NCBI GenBank assembly: GCA_035565355.1
Contig: DATMSM010000016.1
Coordinates: 1 to 20,918 of the forward strand
Source: Ga0074130 sp035565355
GTDB taxonomy: Bacteria > Pseudomonadota > Gammaproteobacteria > Burkholderiales > Rhodocyclaceae
Reading direction: 5' to 3'
DNA length: 20,918 nucleotides
Notes under the pieces: model-generated
Told to the model about the DNA's origin: nothing
The model's input: the letters and a program-made list of their open reading frames with translations, nothing else
Database searches by the model: none
Translations under genes and position numbers: made by a program
Shown: one piece after another, positions 1 through 7,141 of the stretch
How the letters are laid out: every line of letters starts with the position of its first letter
Position numbering within the stretch: position 1 is the first letter of the stretch

Positions 1-570
1 TGGCATCAGGGCCCGCAATCGCTGGCTTTCTCGCTGCTGTGGCGCCTGCCTGCAGAGCGACCGCCGGCCGGGCTCAGCCTCGCCGTGGGTGTGGCCATCG
101 CCGAAGCGCTGCCGGTGAACGCACAACTCAAATGGCCCAACGATGTTCTGCTGGAAGGCCGCAAGGTAGCCGGAATACTGATCGAAAGCGCAGGTACGCA
201 GGCCGCCGGCACACGCTATGTCATTGGCATTGGTATCAATCTCGGCGCCACGGATGCACTGCCGGCGGACGTAGCCGCGCTCGCCACCGGCATTCCTGCC
301 ACCGACCGCCTGCATCTGCTGGCCCGTGTGCTCGACCGGCTGGTCGTCACGCTCGATGAATTCACCGCGCACGGCTTTCCACCGCTACAGTCACGCTGGC
401 AGTTGCGCAATGCCTATCAGGACCAGGCGGTAAACCTGTTCTTTGCCGACGGCGACGTCCCGGTCCAGGGCATCTGCCGTGGCGTCGACGCCAACGGCGA
501 ACTTTTGTTGGAAACGGCAACCTGTCTGCAGACCATCGCCAGCGGCGAGGTTTCTTTACGTTTGCAATGA
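1..570 (+). CDS. birA: Biotin--[acetyl-CoA-carboxylase] ligase, C-terminal part (5' end outside window)
   Basis: BirA activates biotin to biotinyl-AMP and transfers it to the lysine of biotin carboxyl carrier proteins such as that of acetyl-CoA carboxylase. Frame 1 is open from the first base, so the start and any N-terminal DNA-binding domain are off the window. The visible part holds the catalytic core motif KWPNDVLLEGRKVAGILIE, with the ligase lysine-rich loop, followed by the GIGINLG strand. A small SH3-like C-terminal domain follows (VQGICRGVDANGELLLET, then GEVSLRL). The stop lies 22 bases before coaX, a pairing common in betaproteobacteria. Whether this copy is also a biotin-operon repressor cannot be judged because the N-terminus is missing. 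Confidence 0.93.
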   Translation, partial: WHQGPQSLAFSLLWRLPAERPPAGLSLAVGVAIAEALPVNAQLKWPNDVLLEGRKVAGILIESAGTQAAGTRYVIGIGINLGATDALPADVAALATGIPATDRLHLLARVLDRLVVTLDEFTAHGFPPLQSRWQLRNAYQDQAVNLFFADGDVPVQGICRGVDANGELLLETATCLQTIASGEVSLRLQ

Positions 571-592
571 GCAAAACAAGGAGGATGCATCC

Positions 593-1312
593 ATGATTCT
601 TTGTCTCGACTGCGGCAACACCCGTATCAAATGGGGTCTGCTGACGCCACACGGCGACTGGCATGCGCGCGGCGCCATCCCCCAGGTCCAGGTGGACAAT
701 CTGCGCGCCGTGCTGATTGATCAGCCGGATTTCAAGCGCATCGTCGGCTGCAATGTGGCCGGTGCGGAAAACGCCGAGCGCATTGCCGCCCAGTTCAAGG
801 CCGCGCCCGAATGGGTGGTACCGCAACGCGAACAGTGCGGCGTGAAGAACGGCTACAAGAAACCGGCGCAACTCGGCGCCGACCGCTGGGCCAGCCTGAT
901 CGCGGCGCGCGCCATGCACGACGGGCCCGCGCTTGTGGTCAATGCTGGCACGGCGACCACCATAGACCTGCTCGACGGCAGCGGCCGCTTTCTCGGCGGC
1001 CTGATCCTGCCGGGGCTGCGCCTGATGCGCAGCGCCCTGGCCGGCAACACCGCCGACCTGCCGCTGGCGGATGCGAAGCACAGCGCGATTCCGACCGATA
1101 CCGACAGCGCCATCGTCACCGGTTCGCTGGAGGCGACGCTGGGCGCCATCGAGCGCATGTACCACCGCCTGCAGGACAACAAGGCCGTTTGCCTGCTCTC
1201 GGGCGGTGCTGCCGGCGAGTTGCAGTCGCTGTTGCAGATTCCGCTGCAGAACGTCGAGGATCTGGTACTCAGAGGACTGGCGCGCATCGCCGTGTCGGAT
1301 AATCGCGGCTGA
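593..1312 (+). CDS. coaX: Type III pantothenate kinase
   Basis: It phosphorylates pantothenate, the first step of coenzyme A synthesis, in the cytosol. The 239-residue product has the family's usual length and its ASKHA-fold motifs: N-terminal LDCGNTRIKWG (phosphate-1 motif, residues 5-15), KPAQLGADRWASL in the middle, and NAGTATTIDLLDG with GGLILPGLRLM in the second half. ATG at 593 is chosen because a strong AAGGAGG-type ribosome site lies at about 578-584; an open frame continues upstream but overlaps birA. It is probably co-transcribed with birA and the SPOR gene 19 bases downstream. Type III kinases lack CoA feedback inhibition (family knowledge). In Bordetella the homologue is known as Baf. 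The identification is firm. Confidence 0.95.
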   Translation: MILCLDCGNTRIKWGLLTPHGDWHARGAIPQVQVDNLRAVLIDQPDFKRIVGCNVAGAENAERIAAQFKAAPEWVVPQREQCGVKNGYKKPAQLGADRWASLIAARAMHDGPALVVNAGTATTIDLLDGSGRFLGGLILPGLRLMRSALAGNTADLPLADAKHSAIPTDTDSAIVTGSLEATLGAIERMYHRLQDNKAVCLLSGGAAGELQSLLQIPLQNVEDLVLRGLARIAVSDNRG

Positions 1313-1331
1313 ACCTTCGCACCAACTGCCC

Positions 1332-2048
1332 ATGCCGATCACACGCCTGATTTTCTTCGCCCTGCTGCTCGCCAACGTCGCATTCTTCGCCTGGCGCGAG
1401 AATGCCGGCCCGGCCCCCGGCCACGAGCCGCAGCGTCTGCAGCAGCAGATAGACCCGGACAAGGTGCAACTGCTGCTGCCGCAAAAATCCGTGGCTGGAA
1501 ATGCGCCGCAAGACAAGGCTGCCGTCGCTCCGCCAGAAAACGGCAAGATGGAAGCATCGGTGGAGGCGCCAGCCTTGCTGTGCAAGGCTTTCAGCGGCCT
1601 TTCTGGCGACGCGGCCAAGGCCGTGCAAAGCAGTGTCGCCAGCAATGCGCCGAACGCACAGGTGGCCGTGATCACAAACAAGGAGTCCACCAGCTACTGG
1701 GTGCATATCCCATCACAGGCCAGCAAGTCCGGTGCCGAAAAGAAGGTCACCGAGCTCAAAGAGATGGGCGTCAACGACAGTTTCATCATCAGTGACGATG
1801 GCCCCAACAAGTGGGCAGTTTCGCTGGGCCTGTTCAAGAGCCGGGAGATGGCCGACAACTATCTGCAGAAGCTGTCCAAGCAAGGGGTGCGCTCGGCAAA
1901 GATCGAGGTGCGCGACAAGAGTGCAGACAAGGTGCGCCTGGAAATCAGCGCCCCCGCCGAGACCCTGGGCACCCTGGCGCGCGAGCTCAAGCCGCTGGCA
2001 AACGCCAGCATAGGCGAGTGTCGGCAGAGCGAACTGGGCAAGAACTAG
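1332..2048 (+). CDS. Membrane-anchored SPOR-domain protein
   Basis: This 238-residue protein has a short cytoplasmic start and one transmembrane segment at about residues 6-22 (LIFFALLLANVAFFAW). A Gln/Pro/Ala-rich linker follows, then a SPOR-type domain at about 121-193 with two repeats of the pattern (YWVHIPSQAS... and KWAVSLGLFKS). SPOR domains bind denuded peptidoglycan glycan strands at the division septum. The layout (one N-terminal helix, periplasmic linker, SPOR) matches FtsN-like and DamX-like proteins, but I see no FtsN-specific motif, so no symbol is given. ATG 1332 begins the hydrophobic segment directly. The gene lies 19 bases after coaX and 2 bases before coaE, suggesting one operon. 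A lone Cys sits at residue 84. Confidence 0.85.
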   Translation: MPITRLIFFALLLANVAFFAWRENAGPAPGHEPQRLQQQIDPDKVQLLLPQKSVAGNAPQDKAAVAPPENGKMEASVEAPALLCKAFSGLSGDAAKAVQSSVASNAPNAQVAVITNKESTSYWVHIPSQASKSGAEKKVTELKEMGVNDSFIISDDGPNKWAVSLGLFKSREMADNYLQKLSKQGVRSAKIEVRDKSADKVRLEISAPAETLGTLARELKPLANASIGECRQSELGKN

Positions 2049-2050
2049 GC

Positions 2051-2659
2051 ATGAGCAACTACATCGTCGGCCTCACGGGCGGCATCGGCAGCGGAAAGTC
2101 GGCTGCCGCTGAATGCTTCCAGGAGCGCGGCATTGCCATCGTCGACGCCGATGCCGTGGCACACGAGCTGACCGCGGCCGACGGCGCAGCCATGGCGGCG
2201 ATTGCGGATGCCTTCGGCAAGACGGTGCTCACGCCGGAAGGCGCGCTTGATCGCGCCGCCATGCGCAAGCTCGCCTTCGCCGAGCCGGAAGCACGGCTGC
2301 GCCTCGAACAGATACTGCATCCGCGCATCCGCCGCATCTGCGACGAACGCTGTGCCGCCGCCACCAGCCCGTATGCGCTGCTAGTCGTGCCCCTGCTGGT
2401 CGAAAGCGGGCGCCACAAGGAACGCTGCCAGCGACTTCTTGTCGTCGATTGCCCGGAAGAAATTCAGATCGCTCGCGTCATGGCGCGCAACGGCATGACA
2501 CGGGCCGAAGTGGAACGCATCATGGCAGCCCAGGCCACGCGCGCACAGCGCCTGGCGGCTGCCGACGATGTCATCGACAACAGCGGGCCGGCGGCAATGC
2601 TGGCCCCTCAAGTTGCCGGCTTGCATGACAAATACCTAGAACTGGCGCGGATCGGTTGA
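2051..2659 (+). CDS. coaE: Dephospho-CoA kinase
   Basis: It catalyses the last step of CoA synthesis, phosphorylating the 3'-hydroxyl of dephospho-CoA with ATP. The 202-residue product is of normal length. It starts MSNYIVGLTGGIGSGKS, with the P-loop GGIGSGKS near residues 10-17, followed by IVDADAVAHEL (the conserved DADxxxH substrate motif) and ILHPRIRR (the conserved HP motif). The lid region carries VMARNGMTRAEVERIMAAQ. ATG 2051 lies two bases after the SPOR-gene stop, with only a weak ribosome site, consistent with translational coupling. With coaX in the same run of genes, two of the CoA pathway steps sit together. In many betaproteobacteria coaE sits next to a prepilin peptidase gene; that is not so here. 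Confidence 0.96.
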   Translation: MSNYIVGLTGGIGSGKSAAAECFQERGIAIVDADAVAHELTAADGAAMAAIADAFGKTVLTPEGALDRAAMRKLAFAEPEARLRLEQILHPRIRRICDERCAAATSPYALLVVPLLVESGRHKERCQRLLVVDCPEEIQIARVMARNGMTRAEVERIMAAQATRAQRLAAADDVIDNSGPAAMLAPQVAGLHDKYLELARIG

Positions 2660-2684
2660 GATTTAGTGATAAATCCGTCAGAAT
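2656..2684 (+). promoter_or_regulatory. Candidate sigma-70 promoter for zapD-yacG
   Basis: TTGAGA at 2656-2661 (5 of 6 matches to the -35 consensus) is followed after exactly 17 bases by CAGAAT at 2679-2684 (4 of 6 to -10). Transcription would begin near 2691. That fits a zapD start at GTG 2719 and argues against a longer protein starting at the TTG at 2656. It is a pattern match only. Confidence 0.4.
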
Positions 2685-2718
2685 TGGCGAATCGCCACTC
2701 ACACCCACCTGCCGGCGC

Positions 2719-3474
2719 GTGATCACTTACGAATATCCGCTAAACGAGCGCATACGCACCCTGCTGCGGCTGGAGGACCTGTTCGAGCGCACGCTGCACT
2801 TCATCAATGGCAGCAGCCCGCAGGAACATCATGTCGCGCTCATCACGCTGTTCGAGATTCTCGAAGTCGCCGGTCGCGCCGATCTCAAGTTTGACCTGGT
2901 ACAGGAACTCGAACGCCAGCGCCAGATCCTGCTGTCCTTCCGCAACAATCCGCAGATCTCCGAAGATGCCCTTTCCGGCGCCCTCTACGAAATCGAGCAA
3001 GCCAGCTCCGGCCTGCTCGCCATGCAGGGCAAGATAGGCCAGTATCTGCGTGAGAACGAATGGCTGATGTCGATCAAGAACCGCTCCGCCATTCCGGGCG
3101 GGGTCTGCGAATTCGACCTGCCCGGCTATCACTACTGGCTGCACCGCAGCGCGGAAGCCCGCCAGGAGTCGCTGAGCAACTGGGTCAAGCCCATGCTGCC
3201 AATCAGCCAGGGAATTTCCATCGTGCTGCGCCTGCTGCGCTCGTCGGGCCATCCGGACACGCAGCTCGCCAAGCGCGGCCTGTTCCAGCTGATGCTAGGC
3301 GGACGCACCGCCCAGATGCTGCGCCTGACGGTGAATGAGGGCGACCACTACATCCCGGAAATCAGCGCCAACAAGTACGCGATCAACATCCGCTTCACCG
3401 ATCCCGAATCCGATATACGCCCCAAGCAGACCGAGGCAGATATCAGCTTCGGTCTGACATTCTGCAACCTGTAG
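2719..3474 (+). CDS. zapD: Cell division protein ZapD
   Basis: ZapD binds the C-terminal tail of FtsZ and cross-links or bundles FtsZ filaments at midcell. The protein begins ITYEYPLNERIRTLLRLEDL, the characteristic N-terminus of this family. It continues with a long helical region (FEILEVAGRADLKFDLVQEL) and the C-terminal beta-rich domain (GLFQLMLGG, YAINIRFT, DISFGLTF). GTG 2719 gives 251 residues, matching the usual 245-255. A longer reading frame back to a TTG at 2656 adds 21 residues that do not look like the family and would start at a predicted -35 element. No clear ribosome site precedes GTG 2719, so the start is the least certain part. yacG follows 4 bases later, a common pairing. 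Confidence 0.92.
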   Translation: MITYEYPLNERIRTLLRLEDLFERTLHFINGSSPQEHHVALITLFEILEVAGRADLKFDLVQELERQRQILLSFRNNPQISEDALSGALYEIEQASSGLLAMQGKIGQYLRENEWLMSIKNRSAIPGGVCEFDLPGYHYWLHRSAEARQESLSNWVKPMLPISQGISIVLRLLRSSGHPDTQLAKRGLFQLMLGGRTAQMLRLTVNEGDHYIPEISANKYAINIRFTDPESDIRPKQTEADISFGLTFCNL

Positions 3475-3478
3475 TCGA

Positions 3479-3688
3479 ATGAGCAAGATTGTTAATTGCC
3501 CGACCTGCTCCAAGCAGGTCGAATGGACGCCCGAGAATAAATTTCGTCCCTTCTGCTCCGAGCGCTGCAAGAAGATCGATCTCGGTGCCTGGGCCAACGA
3601 GGAATACCGCGTCAGCCAGAGTGCACCGACCGAAGATGAAGAAAGCGGCCTTTCCCCTATCCCCCTTCCCAGGGAAGGGGGTAACTAA
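3479..3688 (+). CDS. yacG: DNA gyrase inhibitor / zinc-binding protein YacG
   Basis: In E. coli the family member binds GyrB and blocks DNA binding by gyrase. The 69-residue product has the four-cysteine zinc site of the family: CPTC near the start and FCSERC about 15 residues later, then KKIDLGAWANEEYR. ATG 3479 lies four bases after the zapD stop. The last 11 or so residues (LSPIPLPREGGN) are unlike the acidic tail usual for the family. They are encoded by a perfect inverted repeat at 3661-3681, so the original end of the gene has probably been replaced or extended by a repeat element. The zinc domain is intact, so function is probably kept. Confidence 0.9.
   Translation: MSKIVNCPTCSKQVEWTPENKFRPFCSERCKKIDLGAWANEEYRVSQSAPTEDEESGLSPIPLPREGGN
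3661..3681. repeat. Perfect inverted repeat forming the 3' end of yacG
   Basis: CCCCCTTCCC (3661-3670) and GGGAAGGGGG (3672-3681) are exact reverse complements around one A. It lies inside the yacG frame and encodes its last residues. It has no T-run, so it is not a typical intrinsic terminator. Palindromes of this composition are typical of dispersed REP-like intergenic repeats (inference). Confidence 0.7.
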
Positions 3689-3693
3689 GGTTC

Positions 3694-3712
3694 GCCATGC
3701 CGCAGGCATGGC
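3694..3712. repeat. Second perfect inverted repeat after yacG
   Basis: GCCATGCC (3694-3701), loop GCA, GGCATGGC (3705-3712) form a perfect 8-bp stem with a 3-base loop, 13 bases beyond the first palindrome. The next bases hold a third dyad, GCATCTGT (3728-3735) with ACAGATGC (3751-3758). The cluster fills the gap between two convergent genes and may act as a two-way transcription barrier or be a small repeat element. Confidence 0.6.
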
Positions 3713-3727
3713 TCCACACTAGGAATT

Positions 3728-3758
3728 GCATCTGTTGGGGGCGGCCCGGCACAGATGC
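3728..3758. terminator. Dyad between convergent yacG and Nudix-ThiE genes
   Basis: GCATCTGT (3728-3735) and ACAGATGC (3751-3758) pair perfectly over 8 bp, with a 15-base GC-rich loop. No T-tract follows on either strand, so intrinsic termination is uncertain. Its place between two convergent 3' ends suggests a terminator role. Confidence 0.35.
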
Positions 3759-3792
3759 GCCGCCCGAAGCGCGCGGCGACAACTAGGCTCGT

Positions 3793-4731
3793 TTAGCTCC
3801 AGATACTGCGAATCGCCGCAATGCCGTGCGCGCCATTGCGACGCGCACTTTCCAGGTCGCGGGGCGACAAGCCGCCCAGGGCGAACACCGGCAAGGGGTA
3901 ATCCCTGACCAGATCAGCAAAGCCGTCCCAGCCCAGCGCCGGCCGACCCGGATGACTGAGCGTCGGCTGGACCGTACCGACCGCCACGAAATCCAGTTCC
4001 AGCTGCGCCGCCCGGGCCAGTTCGGCCGAGGTATGACAGGAAGCCGCGACCAGCTCGAAGCCCGGCCGGGCATCCAGCGTCAGCAGTTGCGAAGAAGAAA
4101 AATGCACGCCGTCGGCGCGCGACTTGCGCGCCAGTTCAACATCCCCATTGACGAGCACGCGCGCCCCCTGGGCGCGGCACATCTCCACGGCGGTGGTCAC
4201 GAAATGCTCGCGCTCATCCTGAGGCAAGGTCGCCTCGCGCAGCTGCACCAGCCGCAAGCCCCGCGCCAGCGCGCGCTGCAACTGCTCTAGCTGGGTGCTG
4301 ACGCCGATCTCGGCGGCATGGGTGATGCCGTACTGCATGGGCAGGCGCAGGCCGGCAAAGACCGGCGCATTCGCCGGCAGCACCGGCGCGACAAAGACGT
4401 CATCGGCCGTCTGCCATGAAAGCTGATCGTGCTGCAGGTCGCGCAGCTCGCCATGCCATTCGGTCACGCGAAAGAAATGCAGACGCACGTGTGCATGTTC
4501 ATAGACGTGCTCGCGCATGATCCACGGGTAGGCGCACTCGACCTCAATGCCGAGCTCTTCCTGCAGCTCGCGCACCAGCGCCTGCTGCGGCGTTTCGCCA
4601 GCCTCAACCTTGCCGCCGGGAAATTCCCACCAGCCCGAGTAGATGCCGTTGGGCGGACGCCGGCCGAGCAGGAAGCTGCCGTCCGGGCGCTCGATCACGG
4701 CCGCGGCAACCTCAACCTTTTTCACCGTCAC
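3793..4731 (-). CDS. Nudix hydrolase fused to a ThiE/TenI-like domain
   Basis: The 312-residue protein has two domains. Residues 1-130 form a MutT-type Nudix hydrolase with a complete Nudix box (G40, E46, R54-E55, E58-E59, G61), so it likely hydrolyses 8-oxo-dGTP or another nucleotide pyrophosphate. Residues 135-310 form a TIM-barrel domain related to thiamine phosphate synthase (VQLRE at 162-166, ADGVHFSSSQ, GGLSPRDL). Key ThiE residues are missing: the lysine after QLRE is absent, the ND pair is NG (195-196), and the TxTK phosphate loop reads QPTLSHPGR. It may therefore not make thiamine phosphate. GTG 4731 is chosen because it overlaps the upstream stop as GTGA, with a GGAGAG site before it. 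This fusion is known from many proteobacteria. Confidence 0.88.
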   Translation of the reverse strand: MTVKKVEVAAAVIERPDGSFLLGRRPPNGIYSGWWEFPGGKVEAGETPQQALVRELQEELGIEVECAYPWIMREHVYEHAHVRLHFFRVTEWHGELRDLQHDQLSWQTADDVFVAPVLPANAPVFAGLRLPMQYGITHAAEIGVSTQLEQLQRALARGLRLVQLREATLPQDEREHFVTTAVEMCRAQGARVLVNGDVELARKSRADGVHFSSSQLLTLDARPGFELVAASCHTSAELARAAQLELDFVAVGTVQPTLSHPGRPALGWDGFADLVRDYPLPVFALGGLSPRDLESARRNGAHGIAAIRSIWS

Positions 4732-5618
4732 GTCCCGCTCTCCAGTCTGCCGGCATAGTCGCGTGCAAACTGCCAGGCCACGCGGCCGCTGCGCGCACCG
4801 CGCAGCAGGGACCACTGCAGCGCCTCGGTCCGTGCCGCCTCGATCTGTGGCGCGCTCAGGCCGAAGGCGGCCAGCCAGTGCGCGCAGATGGCCAGATACT
4901 GGTCCTGATCGAAGGGATAGAAGGAGACCCACAGGCCGAAACGCTCCGACAGCGACACCTTTTCTTCGGTGGTGTCGCCGGGGCGTATCTCGCCGTTCTC
5001 TACCCGGGTTTCCAGGTTCTCGCTCATGAACTCCGGCATCAGGTGGCGCCGGTTCGAAGTCGCGTAGATCAGCACATTCTGCGGCGTACCGGCGATGGAG
5101 CCGTCCAGCACGCTCTTCAGCGCCTTGTAGCTCGCCTCACCCGCCTCGAACGACAAGTCATCACTGAAGATGATGTAGCGCTCGCTACGGCCGGCGACGA
5201 GATCGACGATATCGGGCAGGTCAACGAGGTCGTCCTTGTCTACCTCAATCAGGCGCAGGCCCTGCTGGCCGTAGCGCTCGAGCATGGCTTTGACCAAGGA
5301 GGACTTGCCGGTGCCACGCGCTCCCGTGAGCAGCACGTTGTTGGCGCTGCGTCCGGAGACAAACTGGCGCGTGTTCTGGTCGATGCGCGCGAGCTGATCC
5401 TCCACGCCATACAGATCCTCGGCGCGAATACGGTGCGGGTGCAGCACGGCTTCGAGCTGGGCGCGCCCCTGCACCCCTGCACGCTGCCGGCGCCAGCGAT
5501 ACGCGTGCGCCTCCCAGTTCACAGGACGGGGCGGTGGTGGCAGCAGGGTATCGACGCGGGCCAGCAAGGCGTCGGCACGTTCGAGAAAACGAAGGAACTC
5601 GGGAGGTAAGGTGCTCAT
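4728..5618 (-). CDS. DUF815-family AAA-like ATPase
   Basis: This 296-residue cytosolic P-loop ATPase has Walker A GARGTGKS at residues 99-106 and a Walker B-like strand YIIFSDDLSFE at about 148-158. IYATSNRRHLMPEF (sensor-1-like) and the signature ENGEIRPGDTTEEKVSLSERFGLW follow. That combination identifies the DUF815 family, whose biochemical role is not established. The 3' end overlaps the Nudix-ThiE start by four bases, so the two are translated together; the ATPase is upstream. ATG 5618 is at the family's usual N-terminus, though no clear ribosome site precedes it. It is divergent from mltA across about 100 bases in which I see no convincing promoter on either strand. Confidence 0.88.
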   Translation of the reverse strand: MSTLPPEFLRFLERADALLARVDTLLPPPPRPVNWEAHAYRWRRQRAGVQGRAQLEAVLHPHRIRAEDLYGVEDQLARIDQNTRQFVSGRSANNVLLTGARGTGKSSLVKAMLERYGQQGLRLIEVDKDDLVDLPDIVDLVAGRSERYIIFSDDLSFEAGEASYKALKSVLDGSIAGTPQNVLIYATSNRRHLMPEFMSENLETRVENGEIRPGDTTEEKVSLSERFGLWVSFYPFDQDQYLAICAHWLAAFGLSAPQIEAARTEALQWSLLRGARSGRVAWQFARDYAGRLESGT

Positions 5619-5721
5619 GTAGGGGAACTCTGATTCTGTACGGCGTGCGGCTTCTGTTACGCTCTGTCGTTTGAATTGCGCGCAGTTTTCTCGCGCCGGT
5701 TCCCGACTTTAGCAGAAGCTC

Positions 5722-6933
5722 ATGCACCCTACACCCGCCGCCCATCGACTCTTTTCCGCCATTCTGCCGCTGCTGCTGGCGACCGCGTGCACGCAGCTGC
5801 CGCAGCAGCGTAGCGAGCCCACTGAGAACGCACAGCCCTGCGTGCCCTGCAAGGAGCAGGAGCCGCCCAAACCGGTCGAGCCGGCTTTGCAGGCGGCGCA
5901 ATATAGCGATCTGCCGGGCTGGCTGGAGGACGATGCAACGCCGGCCTTCCTGGCCTTTGTGAACCAATGCGCCAGCCTGCAGCGGCAAGCCTTGTGGAAG
6001 AACACCTGTGCGGCCGCCGCCACCCTTGCCAATCCGGATGCGAGCAGCGTACGCAACTGGTTCGAGTCGCAGTTGCGGCCGTGGCAACTGGTGAACCCGG
6101 ACGGCAATCGCAGCGGCCTGGTGACCGGCTACTACGAACCGGTGCTACAAGGCAGCCGCACGCGTAAGCCGCCCTACACCACGCCGGTGTTCGGCGTGCC
6201 GGACGACCTTATCGTCGTCGACCTCGGCGAACTTTACCCGGACCTCAAGCACATGCGCCTGCGCGGCCGCCTGGAAGGGCGCAAGCTGATTCCCTACTAT
6301 TCGCGCGCCGAATGGGCCAAGCAGGAGGAAGGGCGCCGATCGCTACTGTGGGTCAGCGACCCCATCGATTTCTTCTTCATGCAGATTCAGGGCTCGGGCC
6401 AGATCGAACTCGACGACGGCAGCCGCGTCCGCCTCAACTATGCCGACCAGAATGGCCACCCCTACCGCTCCATCGGCCGTTGGCTGATCGACAAGGGCGA
6501 GCTCAAGCCCGAGCAGGCCTCCATGCAAGGCATCAAGGCCTGGGCGCGCGCCAACCCGAAGCGTCTGCAGGAACTACTCAACACTAACCCCAGCCTGGTT
6601 TTCTTCCGCGAACTCAAGGCCGAAGGCAGCGGCCCGCAAGGCGCCATGGGCCTGCCGCTGACGCCTGAGCGCAGCATCGCCGTCGATCCGCGCACCACGC
6701 CGCTCGGTGCTCCGGTGTGGCTGGCGACCACGCAACCGAACAGCGAACAGCTCCTGCAGCGCCTGATGCTGGCGCAGGACACGGGCGGCGCCATCCGCGG
6801 CCCGGTACGCGCCGATTTCTACTGGGGCTCGGGCCCCGCCGCCGGCAGCCAGGCAGGCAAGATGAAGCAGAGCGGCCGCATGTGGGTGCTGCTGCCACGG
6901 GAGCACTCCCCGGCCGGAGCCAAACAGCCCTGA
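5722..6933 (+). CDS. mltA: Membrane-bound lytic murein transglycosylase A
   Basis: MltA cleaves the MurNAc-GlcNAc bond of peptidoglycan, producing 1,6-anhydro-MurNAc ends, from the inner face of the outer membrane. The 403-residue precursor has a short lipoprotein signal with the lipobox ATAC, giving Cys23 as the lipidated residue. The MltA domain is clear: VTGYYEPVLQGS, IPYYSRAEW, DPIDFFFMQIQGSG, SVRLNYADQNGHPY-type region. The C-terminal 3D domain follows, with its conserved aspartates in VDPRTTPLG, AQDTGGAI and ADFYWG. The catalytic Asp should be within these last motifs by family comparison. ATG 5722 puts the signal peptide at the N-terminus. A hairpin follows at 6966-6990, so the gene is probably transcribed alone. 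Confidence 0.94.
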   Translation: MHPTPAAHRLFSAILPLLLATACTQLPQQRSEPTENAQPCVPCKEQEPPKPVEPALQAAQYSDLPGWLEDDATPAFLAFVNQCASLQRQALWKNTCAAAATLANPDASSVRNWFESQLRPWQLVNPDGNRSGLVTGYYEPVLQGSRTRKPPYTTPVFGVPDDLIVVDLGELYPDLKHMRLRGRLEGRKLIPYYSRAEWAKQEEGRRSLLWVSDPIDFFFMQIQGSGQIELDDGSRVRLNYADQNGHPYRSIGRWLIDKGELKPEQASMQGIKAWARANPKRLQELLNTNPSLVFFRELKAEGSGPQGAMGLPLTPERSIAVDPRTTPLGAPVWLATTQPNSEQLLQRLMLAQDTGGAIRGPVRADFYWGSGPAAGSQAGKMKQSGRMWVLLPREHSPAGAKQP

Positions 6934-6965
6934 GTTCCCTGCCCCAGAATCCAGCACGCCAGCAA

Positions 6966-6990
6966 ACAAGGCCCCATGATGGGGCCTTGT
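6966..6990 (+). terminator. Hairpin after mltA
   Basis: ACAAGGCCCC (6966-6975) and GGGGCCTTGT (6981-6990) form a perfect 10-bp stem with the 5-base loop ATGAT. It lies 32 bases past the mltA stop. The T-run is short (TTGTTG), so it is a reasonable but not ideal intrinsic terminator. Confidence 0.65.
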
Positions 6991-7001
6991 TGCATTCGGC
7001 A

Positions 7002-7018
7002 AGCACCATCGCAGTGCA
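7002..7018 (+). promoter_or_regulatory. NtrC-type binding dyad upstream of amtB
   Basis: AGCACCATCGCAGTGCA matches the enterobacterial NtrC consensus TGCACY-N5-RGTGCA at every fixed position except the first base. Its centre lies about 85-90 bases before the transcription start predicted from the sigma-54 element at 7071, an ordinary enhancer distance. A weaker half-match, GCACC-N5-GGAAC, overlaps the -24 element at 7062-7076. Confidence 0.7.
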
Positions 7019-7070
7019 AGAGCGCACGTAACGACCCACCAACTCATTGATTTATATAAAAGCACCAAAC

Positions 7071-7086
7071 TGGAACATTTGTTGCT
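7071..7086 (+). promoter_or_regulatory. Sigma-54 (RpoN) -24/-12 promoter of amtB
   Basis: TGGAAC (7071-7076) and TTGCT (7082-7086) match TGGCAC-N5-TTGCW with one mismatch. The invariant GG (7072-7073) and GC (7084-7085) are separated by exactly 10 bases, as required for RpoN. Transcription would start near 7097, leaving a leader of about 45 bases. Together with the NtrC dyad upstream and an ammonium transporter downstream, this is strong evidence of nitrogen-limitation control. Confidence 0.8.
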
Positions 7087-7141
7087 CCCTATCGGCGACC
7101 CATCACCATAGTCGTGCATATCTCGCCCCGGGAGCCCCATC

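Noticed and set aside
362..1690. 442-codon open frame on - across birA, coaX and the SPOR gene
   Set aside because: It is a shadow of three well-identified + genes; its translation is Arg/Ala-rich low-complexity with no family features.
2656..2718. N-terminal extension of ZapD from TTG 2656
   Set aside because: It would start on a predicted -35 element, adds atypical residues and overlaps the coaE stop; family proteins begin at the later GTG.
5619..5721. Divergent promoters between the DUF815 gene and mltA
   Set aside because: Several TTGAAT- or CAGAAT-like hexamers occur, but none pairs with a second element at 16-18 bases.
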